Part shown: positions 7,020 to 14,840 of the stretch, piece after piece
Numbering within the stretch: the stretch's first letter is position 1
Layout: every line of letters begins with the position of its first letter
DNA from: an uncultured Anaerolineae bacterium
GTDB lineage: Bacteria > Chloroflexota > Anaerolineae > B4-G1 > DUEL01
Assembly (NCBI GenBank): GCA_937942115.1
Contig: CALDFY010000227.1
Coordinates: forward strand, 1-21,537
DNA: 21,537 bases
Direction of reading: 5' to 3'
Notes under the pieces: model-generated
The model's input: only the letters and a program-made list of their open reading frames with translations
What the model was told of the DNA's origin: nothing
Databases searched by the model: none
Made by a program: the position numbers and the translations under genes

Positions 7020-9233
7020 CTATTCCCCCCCGATGACCCGGCGAGGGCGGCCGGCGGCCTCCGGCGGGCCGACCAGCCCCATCTCCTCCAGCCGCTCCAT
7101 CAGCCGGGCCGCTGTCGGGTAGGCGATGCGCAACCGGCGCTGCAGGTAGGACGCCGAGATGGTCTCGCGGGTCCGCAGAAGGGCGATGGCCTGCTGGAGC
7201 AGGTCGTCCTCCTCCTGGGACGCCGATGAGGGGAGGGCACCTCCGGCCGGCATCATAGATTCCCACGGCGCCTCGCCCGTCCACCCCGGCAGTTGCTGTC
7301 GCCAGAATTCCACCACCCGCTGAATCTCCGCCTCGCTGACGTAACATCCCTGCAGGCGGATTGGGTGACCGGCGTCTGCGGCCAGGTAGAGCATGTCCCC
7401 CTTGCCCAGGAGCGTCTCCGCGCCGGGCATATCCAGGATGACCCGCGAGTCCACCTGGCTGGCCGTGGCGAAAGAGATGCGGGCCGGGAAGTTGGCCTTG
7501 ATGAGACCGGTCACCACATCCACGCTGGGCCGCTGGGTCGCCACCACCAGATGGATGCCGGTGGCGCGGGCCATCTGGGCGATGCGGCAGATGGTCCGCT
7601 CCGTCTCCTCCGGGGCCAGCATCATCAGATCCGCCAGTTCGTCTATCAGGACGACGATGCGGGGGAGCCGCAGGGAGGGGTCGCTCCGGCCTACCTTCTC
7701 GTTATAGTCGTCTATGTGACGGGCTCCGGCGGCGGCGAAGCGGCGGTACCGTTCGTCCATCTCGTGGGCCACCCACCGCAGCACCCGACCGATCCGCTCC
7801 AGTTCCACTTCGGTGTGCCCCAGAAGGTGCGGGAGGCCGTTGAAATGGACCAGTTCCACCATCTTGGGGTCAATCATCACGAATCGCAGTTGGTCGGGCC
7901 GGTTGGTCATCGCCAGGCATGTCGCCAGGGCCTTGATACAGACGGATTTGCCGGAGCCGGTAGTGCCCGCAATGAGCAGGTGGGGCATTGTGCTCAGGTC
8001 GGCCACCACCGGGGTCCCTGCGACGTCTTCTCCCAGCGCGACGGTCAGGGGGGAATCGGTCGCGGCGAAGGCATCGCTCTCCATCACCGAACGGAGGGAG
8101 ACCCGGCTGACTCGGTCGTTGGGGACCTCAATGCCCACAACAGACCGACCGGGGACGGGGGCCTCAACCCGCAGGGAGGGAGCCGCCAGGGCCAGCGCCA
8201 GGTCGTCGGCCAGGGCCGCAATCTGGCTGACCCGGACTTTGTGGGGGCGCCGCTGGCCGTCGGGGCCGGGCCGTTCGGTGAAGCCCGGAGCGATACCGAA
8301 CTGAGTGACGGCGGGGCCGCGCCGGACCTCCACGACCTGGACGGGGAGTCCGAACTGGGCCAGCGTCTCCACGATGATGCGGCTTTTGCGGCGCACTTCC
8401 TCGTCGGAGAGACCGACCTCCTCCCCTTCATCCAGCAGGTCCAGCGGTGGGAGGGAAGGTTGGGGAGGGAGGACGGTCTCCGGCCAGGGGGTGGGCGCCG
8501 CGCGGGCCGGCGCCGCCGGTGCGGGCGTCGGCGGCGGGGCAGCCGGTGCAGGACGTTCGGCAGGAGACGGGGCCGGAGCCGACGGGACCGATGGAGCCGG
8601 GCGGGGAGCCGGTCGGGCAGCGGGCTGGGCGGGACGGGTCGCGCGGGGGCGGGCCGGGGTGGGGAGGGCGCGGCGTCGCCCCAGCCGCTCCCGGACGTCG
8701 GCCAGGGTCCAATCCAGGGCCAACCCCAGCCCCAGCAGGGTAAAGAGGGTCAGCAGGACCCCGGCCACCAGAGGGCCCAGGTAGAGGGAAAGGATGTGGG
8801 AGAGAGCCCAGCCGATGACCCCTCCGCCCCATCCGCTCTGGAGGAGAGCCCAGGGGTCCCGGCGGCCCAGCAGCAGATGGGTGAGGGCCAGCAGGCCGAA
8901 GAAGAGCAGTTCCAATCCGACCACCGGTCGCCACCGCCAGGCGATGGGGCGGTCCAGATGGTGCTGGAGAATAAGGACTCCGCCCCATCCAATGGCGAAG
9001 GCGACGGGCACTGCTCCCCAGCCAAATATGAACTGGAGAGCGCGGAGCCAGGCATCCGTCCAGCGCCCGGAGGTCACCCGCAGGAGGGTGAGGAACGTCA
9101 GGAGGGATAGCAGGATCAGGCCCACCGCCAGGGTCTGCTGGGCGATGGGGCTGGTCAGCCATCCCCACCAGGGCCGGCCGGGCGGCCGGGAGGCCGGTTT
9201 CTCCCCCGATGTTCCCTTTCGGTGTGTACTCAT
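7020..9233 (-). CDS. ftsK: DNA translocase FtsK/SpoIIIE
   Basis: This 737-residue protein pumps chromosomal DNA through the division septum. Four or so membrane helices occupy residues 27-175. A Pro/Ala-rich linker (about 195-275) follows, then the motor: Walker A GTTGSGKS with K429, Walker B VVLIDELADL with D531/E532, and downstream ATQRPSVDV and GKGDMLYL. The C-terminal winged helix (gamma domain, about 670-735; ISASYLQRRLRIAYPTAARLME) should read orientation motifs on the chromosome. No Shine-Dalgarno precedes the ATG, but TAGTAT lies six bases upstream, so the mRNA may be leaderless. The domain order and length are typical of the family, somewhat short in the linker. Confidence 0.96.
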   Translation of the reverse strand: MSTHRKGTSGEKPASRPPGRPWWGWLTSPIAQQTLAVGLILLSLLTFLTLLRVTSGRWTDAWLRALQFIFGWGAVPVAFAIGWGGVLILQHHLDRPIAWRWRPVVGLELLFFGLLALTHLLLGRRDPWALLQSGWGGGVIGWALSHILSLYLGPLVAGVLLTLFTLLGLGLALDWTLADVRERLGRRRALPTPARPRATRPAQPAARPAPRPAPSVPSAPAPSPAERPAPAAPPPTPAPAAPARAAPTPWPETVLPPQPSLPPLDLLDEGEEVGLSDEEVRRKSRIIVETLAQFGLPVQVVEVRRGPAVTQFGIAPGFTERPGPDGQRRPHKVRVSQIAALADDLALALAAPSLRVEAPVPGRSVVGIEVPNDRVSRVSLRSVMESDAFAATDSPLTVALGEDVAGTPVVADLSTMPHLLIAGTTGSGKSVCIKALATCLAMTNRPDQLRFVMIDPKMVELVHFNGLPHLLGHTEVELERIGRVLRWVAHEMDERYRRFAAAGARHIDDYNEKVGRSDPSLRLPRIVVLIDELADLMMLAPEETERTICRIAQMARATGIHLVVATQRPSVDVVTGLIKANFPARISFATASQVDSRVILDMPGAETLLGKGDMLYLAADAGHPIRLQGCYVSEAEIQRVVEFWRQQLPGWTGEAPWESMMPAGGALPSSASQEEDDLLQQAIALLRTRETISASYLQRRLRIAYPTAARLMERLEEMGLVGPPEAAGRPRRVIGGE

Positions 9234-9239
9234 TTTCGG

Positions 9240-9245
9240 ATACTA
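9240..9245 (-). promoter_or_regulatory. Possible leaderless -10 element of ftsK
   Basis: TAGTAT on the minus strand ends six bases before the ftsK ATG, the spacing expected if transcription begins at the A of ATG. No -35 is visible 17 bases further upstream, where the GC hairpin lies, and no Shine-Dalgarno exists. Confidence 0.35.
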
Positions 9246-9255
9246 TTCAGCCTCT

Positions 9256-9296
9256 TCACCCCACCCCCAGCGGCGCAGCCGCTGGGGGTGGGGTGA
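9256..9296. repeat. 19-pair perfect palindrome
   Basis: Arms 9256-9274 and 9278-9296 are exact reverse complements around a GCA loop. The stem ends in AGCGGC/GCCGCT. It is a strong hairpin directly upstream of ftsK, similar in style to the other GC palindromes here. It may serve as a roadblock or terminator between the S1-ending operon and ftsK. Confidence 0.75.
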
Positions 9297-9607
9297 GGGC
9301 CGGAATGGGCATCCCCCGCTCCCCGAAAAACCTACACTTGTCAGGAGGGGGCCAGGGGGAGGGGTGAGGCCCATCACCTGGCAGGCGATAAAACAGACAC
9401 CTGGAATTTTAATGCCTTCCCAAAGTGTCCGATTCCGTTCGGAAAATGAACCATCCCGGCGCTTCCCACCCGGGTCCCGCCGGGATAACCGCACAGGTGG
9501 AAATATTTTCTTATTACCCCCTCTCGCTGGTTTGGGGCGGTTTGTAAATTTTCTTTTCCGCCCCATCGCCCCAAAAGCCAAAGTTCAGGGGGAAGGGTGA
9601 GGCTCCA

Positions 9608-10588
9608 TCAAGACGCCGTCGCCGGTTCGGCGGCCTGACGGAGGCTGAGCCCCAGGCGTCGGCGGGCGGCGTCTACATAGATGACCCGCAACCGGACGGT
9701 CATCCCTTCCCAGACCACGTTGCGCGGATGGAGAAATTGGCCTTCGGCCAGTTCGGAAAGGTGGATCAAGCCCTCCACTCCCTCCTCTACCTGGGCAAAT
9801 GCACCGAACTCCACCACGTTGGTGATGACCCCCTGGACAATCTGCCCCACCTGGTACCGCTCCTCAACGGTGCGCCAGGGGTCCGGCTGGACCCGTTTCA
9901 GGCTCAGGCCGACCCGCCCGCGCTCCCGGTCCACATTCAGCACCGAGACCCGTACCTCCTGGCCTGGACGGAGCAGTTCGGCGGGGTGATTGACGCGGCT
10001 CCAGGAGAGTTCGGAGATGTGGATCAGTCCCTCCAGGCCGCCCAGGTCCACAAACGCGCCAAAGGAGCAGATGTTGGTCACCCTCCCTGTACAGACATCC
10101 CCCGGCTGCAGGCGCTCCAGCAGGGCTTTCCGGCGTTGCTCCTCCGAATGGGTGGCCCGTTCGGAGAACACCAGCCGTTGGCGGTCCGGGTCCACCTCAA
10201 TGACATGGAGGCGCAGCGTCTGACCGATACGGGCGCGCAGGGCTTCTTCCCGTTCCCGCTCATCCAAATAAGGAGAGAGGTCGGCCAGATGGGAAACCGG
10301 GACGAAGCCCTGGCGGCCGTTCCAGTCCACCAGCAGGCCGCCCCGATTGTAGCCGACCACCGGCAGGGTCAAGATGGCCTTCTCTTCCATGGCGCGGATC
10401 GCTTCGGCCCAACGACCGTCGTTCGGGGAAGATAGATGAGCCCCGACCGTCTTCGTCTCCAGGCCCAGTCCCCGCCATATCTCCTCCGGGTCCACGGGGG
10501 GGGCCGGATGGCGGCTGTATTCGCCTTCCCTCATAAGGGTCTCCCAGTACTCTTCCGTATACGGTGCGTTTCCTGGCAGGAACTCCAT
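9608..10588 (-). CDS. S1 RNA-binding domain protein (short ribosomal protein S1-like)
   Basis: This 326-residue protein has three S1 OB-fold domains at about 70-146, 159-231 and 244-317. The last two carry clear S1 motifs (GRVTNICSFGAFVDL, EGLIHISELSW, GVITNVVEFGAFAQV, EGLIHLSEL). It probably binds mRNA single strands. Three domains resemble the short S1 proteins of cyanobacteria and Chloroflexota rather than the six-domain enterobacterial S1, so it may be this organism's ribosomal S1 (rpsA); I leave the symbol empty. The start at 10588 has AAGGAGGT upstream with GGAGG nine bases from ATG. It begins five bases after the TOPRIM gene ends, so it is the last gene of the sensor operon. Confidence 0.88.
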   Translation of the reverse strand: MEFLPGNAPYTEEYWETLMREGEYSRHPAPPVDPEEIWRGLGLETKTVGAHLSSPNDGRWAEAIRAMEEKAILTLPVVGYNRGGLLVDWNGRQGFVPVSHLADLSPYLDEREREEALRARIGQTLRLHVIEVDPDRQRLVFSERATHSEEQRRKALLERLQPGDVCTGRVTNICSFGAFVDLGGLEGLIHISELSWSRVNHPAELLRPGQEVRVSVLNVDRERGRVGLSLKRVQPDPWRTVEERYQVGQIVQGVITNVVEFGAFAQVEEGVEGLIHLSELAEGQFLHPRNVVWEGMTVRLRVIYVDAARRRLGLSLRQAAEPATAS

Positions 10589-10593
10589 ACGAA

Positions 10594-11169
10594 CTAACCT
10601 CCTTCCCCAGACTCATGAAGAATTTGCTCCACCGCTTCATTGAGTTTCCTCAAAAACCGGGCCGCGCTGTGGTTGTTCCTGGCTGCCCGTTCCAGGCTAA
10701 AGTAGCGGCTAATCGTTTTTGCCATTTCCATTTTTGAAACATTTTGATGGTATTTCTGGAAAAACAGGGTTTTCAGCGTATCTACCGGATCTGGCAGGGA
10801 ATCTGTAAGGTCGCCGAAAGATTGACCCGTGGCCTTCCGAACGGCCTCAGAATCCGCCAGCAGCCATGCCTCCAGCATTGGTGCTGCGACACAGACGACC
10901 GCTTCGGGTTCCCCTCGCAAACTTTCCAGACGCTTCGCCGTGGCGGGTGGGCAGGGGTCTTTCTCCTGATCCAGTACGAAGAAAATCCGCTGGCATCGCT
11001 TGAGGCGCAAATCCCGGAGATATTGGGACGCCTTCTCAATTAACCGGGAACGGGCACCAGCGTTAATGATCGTCGCCGTTATGCCCTTCCGCTGGAGCCA
11101 TGGGCATAGGCTATTTCGTAGGAGGGTTTCCAGCGTTTTTCCTTCCACCACAAAGCCGATTCGCGCCAT
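10594..11169 (-). CDS. TOPRIM-fold protein, DUF4276-like, partner of the AAA ATPase
   Basis: This 191-residue protein resembles DUF4276, a TOPRIM-type family often found beside AAA ATPases. The N-terminal motif is GFVVEGKT with E9, the acidic DxE-like patch is FVLDQEKDP with D67, E69 and D71, and APMLEAWLLAD spans about 96-106. A basic helical C-terminus ends the protein. These acidic positions fit a metal-dependent nuclease site, but activity is inferred. The ATG directly abuts the ATPase stop (TAAATG), which implies strict translational coupling and probably a complex. GC of sampled 60-base lines is 45-47%, against 63-65% in neighbouring genes, suggesting horizontal acquisition. OLD- and PARIS-type systems pair an ATPase with a TOPRIM protein, so phage defence is plausible. 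Confidence 0.72.
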   Translation of the reverse strand: MARIGFVVEGKTLETLLRNSLCPWLQRKGITATIINAGARSRLIEKASQYLRDLRLKRCQRIFFVLDQEKDPCPPATAKRLESLRGEPEAVVCVAAPMLEAWLLADSEAVRKATGQSFGDLTDSLPDPVDTLKTLFFQKYHQNVSKMEMAKTISRYFSLERAARNNHSAARFLRKLNEAVEQILHESGEGG

Positions 11170-12357
11170 TTACGGTCTCCCCCCTTCCAGGTAACCCTGG
11201 AGCCAGAGTTCATCCAGCGTCCAGTGCTGGAGGAAGTCCTGAATATGCTCCACGCTGTCGGCCCGTACAACTCGGGTGCATCCTTCCACTTTGTCCATCA
11301 AATAGACCTCTTCGGGCCGGCAATGCCGGACGAACTCAGCGCTGTGGGTTGTAACAATAATCTGGGTTTGAGGAGAGACTTCCCGCATTAACTCCACCAG
11401 TGATTCCAGGAGAACGGGGTGGAGGTTCCGCTCCGGCTCCTCTACAAAAATCGCAGTTGGCGGGAGTTTAGACCATAATAGTGCGTTGAGCAGAATCAGC
11501 AGGCGGATCGTGCCATCTGAAAGGGCGGTAGGGGGAAAGGATCCCCGCATCCCCTTTTCCTGTACCTCAAAGGCGATGCGCCCATCGGATAGTAGTTTCG
11601 TCCTCCAGTCCTCAAAGCCCGGCACCATATCCTGGAGCCATAACCGAATTCGCTCCCCGGTCTCTCCGTTGGCCGAGCGAAGGGTATGAAGCACTGCGGC
11701 CAGATTGTCGCCGGTTTCAGAAACAAAGAGGGGGTGCTGACTTTCAGCGGGCTGTCGGGCCTGCTGGATCAGAGGATCGTAAAAGCGCCATCTCAGAAAC
11801 GCATCGCTGATCAGAGGGGACGTAAGGGAGAGAAAGCGAGTCTGTACAAACAGCGCCCTGCGGTTTTCTTTGCCCACAGGAATTTTTTGAGTTTTTTCCG
11901 ACCACCCCCGGACCTCCACCACCTCCTGGTCTCTGGTAAATCCGGAGATTTCCCGTTGTTCTTCCGAGCCCTCTGGAATCCCTGTTAAAGACCCGCGTTC
12001 TGCGACCACGGTCAGCTCCCGATTGAACGTCAGGCTATATTCAAAATGAAGGTTGCGGAAATTCTGCCGCTTCCTCCGACTCAAGAAGACTTCCAAAGAT
12101 TCTTCCCCTCTGCCAGTGACCTCAAAATGGACATATGGTTGTTTCCGGCGTTTGCAGCGCAGGAGAGGCCATCCGCCCCGGCGAGCCACAGCCGCCTCCA
12201 GTCCATCGGCAATGCAATCCCGCAGAAAGCGGAAAGCGTCTATTAGGTTGGACTTCCCCGCCGCGTTGGGTCCGACGAAAACACTGAACGGAGAGAGCCG
12301 AAGGCTCAACTCGTCCCCAAATGACTTGAAATTGGTTATCTTTATCTCTTCAATCAT
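11170..12357 (-). CDS. AAA family (ABC/SMC-like) ATPase, AAA_21/AAA_15 type
   Basis: This 395-residue ATPase of the RecF/OLD-like class starts MIEEIKITNFKSFG. Walker A is GPNAAGKSN with K35, an ABC-like signature LSDGT sits near S280, Walker B is FVEEPERN with E306/E307, and the switch histidine is H338 in VTTHSAEF. The middle region holds a coiled or helical insert. I start at ATG 12357 because GAGGAGG lies about four bases upstream; a frame extending to 12381 lacks this. The start overlaps the sensor stop by eight bases, and its stop touches the TOPRIM start. Such ATPases sense and load nucleic acid or regulate a partner nuclease; the trigger here is unknown. Sampled GC is lower than the flanks. 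Confidence 0.88.
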   Translation of the reverse strand: MIEEIKITNFKSFGDELSLRLSPFSVFVGPNAAGKSNLIDAFRFLRDCIADGLEAAVARRGGWPLLRCKRRKQPYVHFEVTGRGEESLEVFLSRRKRQNFRNLHFEYSLTFNRELTVVAERGSLTGIPEGSEEQREISGFTRDQEVVEVRGWSEKTQKIPVGKENRRALFVQTRFLSLTSPLISDAFLRWRFYDPLIQQARQPAESQHPLFVSETGDNLAAVLHTLRSANGETGERIRLWLQDMVPGFEDWRTKLLSDGRIAFEVQEKGMRGSFPPTALSDGTIRLLILLNALLWSKLPPTAIFVEEPERNLHPVLLESLVELMREVSPQTQIIVTTHSAEFVRHCRPEEVYLMDKVEGCTRVVRADSVEHIQDFLQHWTLDELWLQGYLEGGRP

Positions 12358-14263
12358 TGATCCTCCTCTGGGAAGCGGCACCGCTCCGGGCCCGCTCCTC
12401 CCGCTCCATCTCCGCCAGAATACGGGCCAGTTCCTGGATGGCGATGCGCTGTTTGCGGTAGAAGTCGGATTCGCTCATCGCCAGCCGCATGGCCACGTCC
12501 CGCACCCGATAGCCCTTGATGAATTTCAGTTCCAGGATGTTGTAGAGCAGCCACTCGGTGGCCGTCAGACTGCGCTCCCCCTCGGGTCGCAACCGCTCAA
12601 TGGCCCGCAGGAGGACGGCCCGCAGCGCGTTGACGGGCCCCCCGTGGTCGTCCGAAGCGCGCTCCACCACTTGCAGGTTCAGTAGGGGACTGCGGGTCAG
12701 TTTGGGGCCGCCCCAGTAGTGGTCCAGCGCGTCCCATACCCAGCGCGGGAAGTCCGGCGTGGCCAGGGGGTCGGCCAGACGGGCCAGCGCCGGTGCCCCC
12801 TCGTAGCGCAGCATCTCCCGCCGCCGCTGGATTTCTTCAATCTGGGGGATAATCCGCTCCAGGACACTGAACAACGCCTGCTGAACCATCCGGTCTTCCA
12901 GAGCGGCCTCTATCTGGCCCGCCAGGGAGCGCAGGAAGTCCCGTTCCTCGGCGCTCAGGTCCATCTCCGGTGAACGGGCCTGGAGCCCCAGAATGCCGAT
13001 CAAATCGTCGTCGGAGCGGGAGCGCAGCGGCAAGAGCCAGTATCCATCCCAGACGTAGAGGTCGCCGGAAGGCTGGATCCGCCCCGCCAGCGCGCCGATC
13101 CCACTGGCGGGGAGGGAGAGGTCGGAGCCCATCGCGCCGCAGACGACCTCTATTCTCGCCTGGCCCCCCTCCACCACGGCCACAAACGCAGTGGGGGTCC
13201 GGAGAAGGTCACAGAGAGCGGTCAGGATGTTCTCCAGGAACTGCCGCAGGTCGGTGGTGGTCAGTAAGCGGTTGCTCAGGCTCTGGATCCAGGCAATCTC
13301 CTGCTCATCCCGCCGGTAGAGGAGACGGTCAATCAGTGGCTTGCTCCACTCCACGCCCAGTTGGACCAACAGAATAGCGATGACGACGCCGAAGAGGGTC
13401 AGTTGGAGGGGGGAGAGACCCAGCAGTCCACCCGACTGAGACGCGGCGATGATAATAGCCACGACGACGGTCGCCTGGAAGGGGCCGCGCAGGAGATAGC
13501 GGACGAAGCGATGCTTGACCACCCGGTCGGGGGTAAGGGCGCCGAAAAAGGCAACGGTGTAGGCCATCATCATCAGCATGCTGCCCACGAAAAGGTTGCC
13601 CAGGACCAGCAGGAGCCAGAGGAGGACGGCGGGAAGGCGCTGCGGCCATCCCGTCAGCACCAGGTAGGGGAAGACGCCAATGGGTGGGGCCAGGGAGGCC
13701 AGGGCCAGGTAAGCCATCCGGCGGCGGGAAGTGGAGGTGAGGCAGCGCTCCCAGGCCCGGAGGACGTTCGTCAGACCCCAGAAGATAAAGAGGGCAAAGT
13801 AGAGGGAGAAAAACCAGAACTGAGGGCCGGCGCGCAGGTGGATGGTCCCGATCTGCAGGATGCCGTCCCAGACGATGCGGTCGGTGAGGAGAGCGCCCAG
13901 CAGGATGACGCCGCCCAAGGCGTAGGCGCCCCCGATTCCCCATATCCGCCGACGGCTGCGGTCATTCGTGGTCTCTAACAGCGCACCGGTAAAGTGGAAG
14001 TAGGCGGCCGGGGTGAAGGCGATCCCCACCCACTGGAATCGGAGCCATTCCAGGGCGACCTCCACTGGCGCCGCGACAATGACCAGTTCCACAAAATAGA
14101 CGATGAGGACGCAGAACAGGAGGGCGCTGAAAATCTGGGCCACCCGGTTGCGGAAGTTGTAGAGCAACAGATAAATCGCCAGGGCGAAGGAGAGGATAAC
14201 GATGCCCGATGTCAGCAGGATATTCAGAAGTTGAAGGACGCCTATCCCGTTCACCATCCCCAT
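12350..14263 (-). CDS. Membrane 7TM-GAF sensor with C-terminal helix-turn-helix, no kinase domain
   Basis: This 637-residue protein has seven to nine hydrophobic segments in its first ~315 residues, resembling the 7TM N-terminal region of some histidine kinases. A GAF-like domain follows (about 330-470). After a helical region comes a C-terminal HTH (about 560-615: TATEWLLYNILELKF, then RVRDVAMRLAMSESDFYRKQ), similar to sigma-70 region 4 or LuxR helices. No histidine phosphoacceptor or ATP-binding motifs are visible, so it may be a membrane-bound one-component regulator. I choose ATG 14263, four bases after the upstream acetyltransferase stop; a TTG at 14287 or ATG at 14257 are alternatives. 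Its end overlaps the ATPase start by eight bases. The ligand and DNA target are unknown. Confidence 0.78.
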   Translation of the reverse strand: MGMVNGIGVLQLLNILLTSGIVILSFALAIYLLLYNFRNRVAQIFSALLFCVLIVYFVELVIVAAPVEVALEWLRFQWVGIAFTPAAYFHFTGALLETTNDRSRRRIWGIGGAYALGGVILLGALLTDRIVWDGILQIGTIHLRAGPQFWFFSLYFALFIFWGLTNVLRAWERCLTSTSRRRMAYLALASLAPPIGVFPYLVLTGWPQRLPAVLLWLLLVLGNLFVGSMLMMMAYTVAFFGALTPDRVVKHRFVRYLLRGPFQATVVVAIIIAASQSGGLLGLSPLQLTLFGVVIAILLVQLGVEWSKPLIDRLLYRRDEQEIAWIQSLSNRLLTTTDLRQFLENILTALCDLLRTPTAFVAVVEGGQARIEVVCGAMGSDLSLPASGIGALAGRIQPSGDLYVWDGYWLLPLRSRSDDDLIGILGLQARSPEMDLSAEERDFLRSLAGQIEAALEDRMVQQALFSVLERIIPQIEEIQRRREMLRYEGAPALARLADPLATPDFPRWVWDALDHYWGGPKLTRSPLLNLQVVERASDDHGGPVNALRAVLLRAIERLRPEGERSLTATEWLLYNILELKFIKGYRVRDVAMRLAMSESDFYRKQRIAIQELARILAEMEREERARSGAASQRRIND

Positions 14264-14267
14264 CGTC

Positions 14268-14795
14268 TCAACGCAGATGGAACCCAAACAGCAGCGCGAT
14301 ATCTTGATTTCGCCAGTGACGGTCGTGGTATCCTCGGAAGGAAAGGCCCAGCGCCCGGCAGAAACAGATCGCCGGATAGTTGCGGGTGGGCACTTCCATC
14401 ATCAATTCGTCCAGTCCCTTGCCGGAGGCCCAGGAGATGACCTCCGCCATCAGGGCGCGGCCCACTCCCTGCCGCCGTCGGGCCGGGTCCACTACCAGGT
14501 CGTATACCCACGCCAGACCGTGCCCCGCCAGGGAGCGCGCCGTCACATATCCGATAATGCTTCTCTCTTCGGCCACCAGGAACAGGTCGCACTCTTCCCA
14601 TCCGGCGATCAATTCCTTCCCCTGGCGGGGGTATGGGACGGGGATGGCTCGGGGCAGGCGCACCGGCTGAAAAGTAAGGGTGATCCTCCCCTGTTGTTCG
14701 TGCTCTTCCATCCGCCAGGCGTGGTCGGTGAGGATGGAGTGGTCCAGTTTCAGGCAGGACTCCATGTCGGCAGGTCGGGCTTTGCGGATGTGCAT
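14268..14795 (-). CDS. GNAT family N-acetyltransferase
   Basis: This 175-residue protein transfers an acetyl group from acetyl-CoA to an amine. The acetyl-CoA loop is RRRQGVGRALM, preceded by the beta-strand VYDLVVDPA; the C-terminal motif B region is NYPAICFCRALGLSFRGY. The layout is like RimI-type acetyltransferases, but the substrate cannot be told. The start at 14795 has only a weak Shine-Dalgarno. It is the first gene of the minus-strand five-gene run, ending four bases before the sensor start. Its place upstream suggests a link to the sensor or ATPase pair, though it may simply share the promoter. Confidence 0.85.
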   Translation of the reverse strand: MHIRKARPADMESCLKLDHSILTDHAWRMEEHEQQGRITLTFQPVRLPRAIPVPYPRQGKELIAGWEECDLFLVAEERSIIGYVTARSLAGHGLAWVYDLVVDPARRRQGVGRALMAEVISWASGKGLDELMMEVPTRNYPAICFCRALGLSFRGYHDRHWRNQDIALLFGFHLR

Positions 14796-14840
14796 ACGCT
14801 GATCTCTGTGCCGGGATAGGGGTACAATTCAGGCTACCCG

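Larger units (their letters stand above)
9234..9607. other. 374-base spacer between ftsK and the S1 gene
   Basis: This gap contains no gene. From left to right it holds the possible ftsK -10 (9240-9245), a 19-pair hairpin (9256-9296), a G-rich stretch near 9345-9370, and a 7-pair stem, 9534-9540 with 9558-9564, around a 17-base A/T-rich loop. The end at 9561-9604 resembles 14897-14945 in inverted orientation. The region looks like repeat debris plus 3'-end structures for the operon ending at 9608. Confidence 0.6.

Noticed and set aside
7293..9110. 605-codon open frame antisense to ftsK
   Set aside because: It is a GC-driven shadow of the FtsK reading frame. Its protein is G/R/H/Q-rich without domains, while the opposite strand encodes an unmistakable FtsK.
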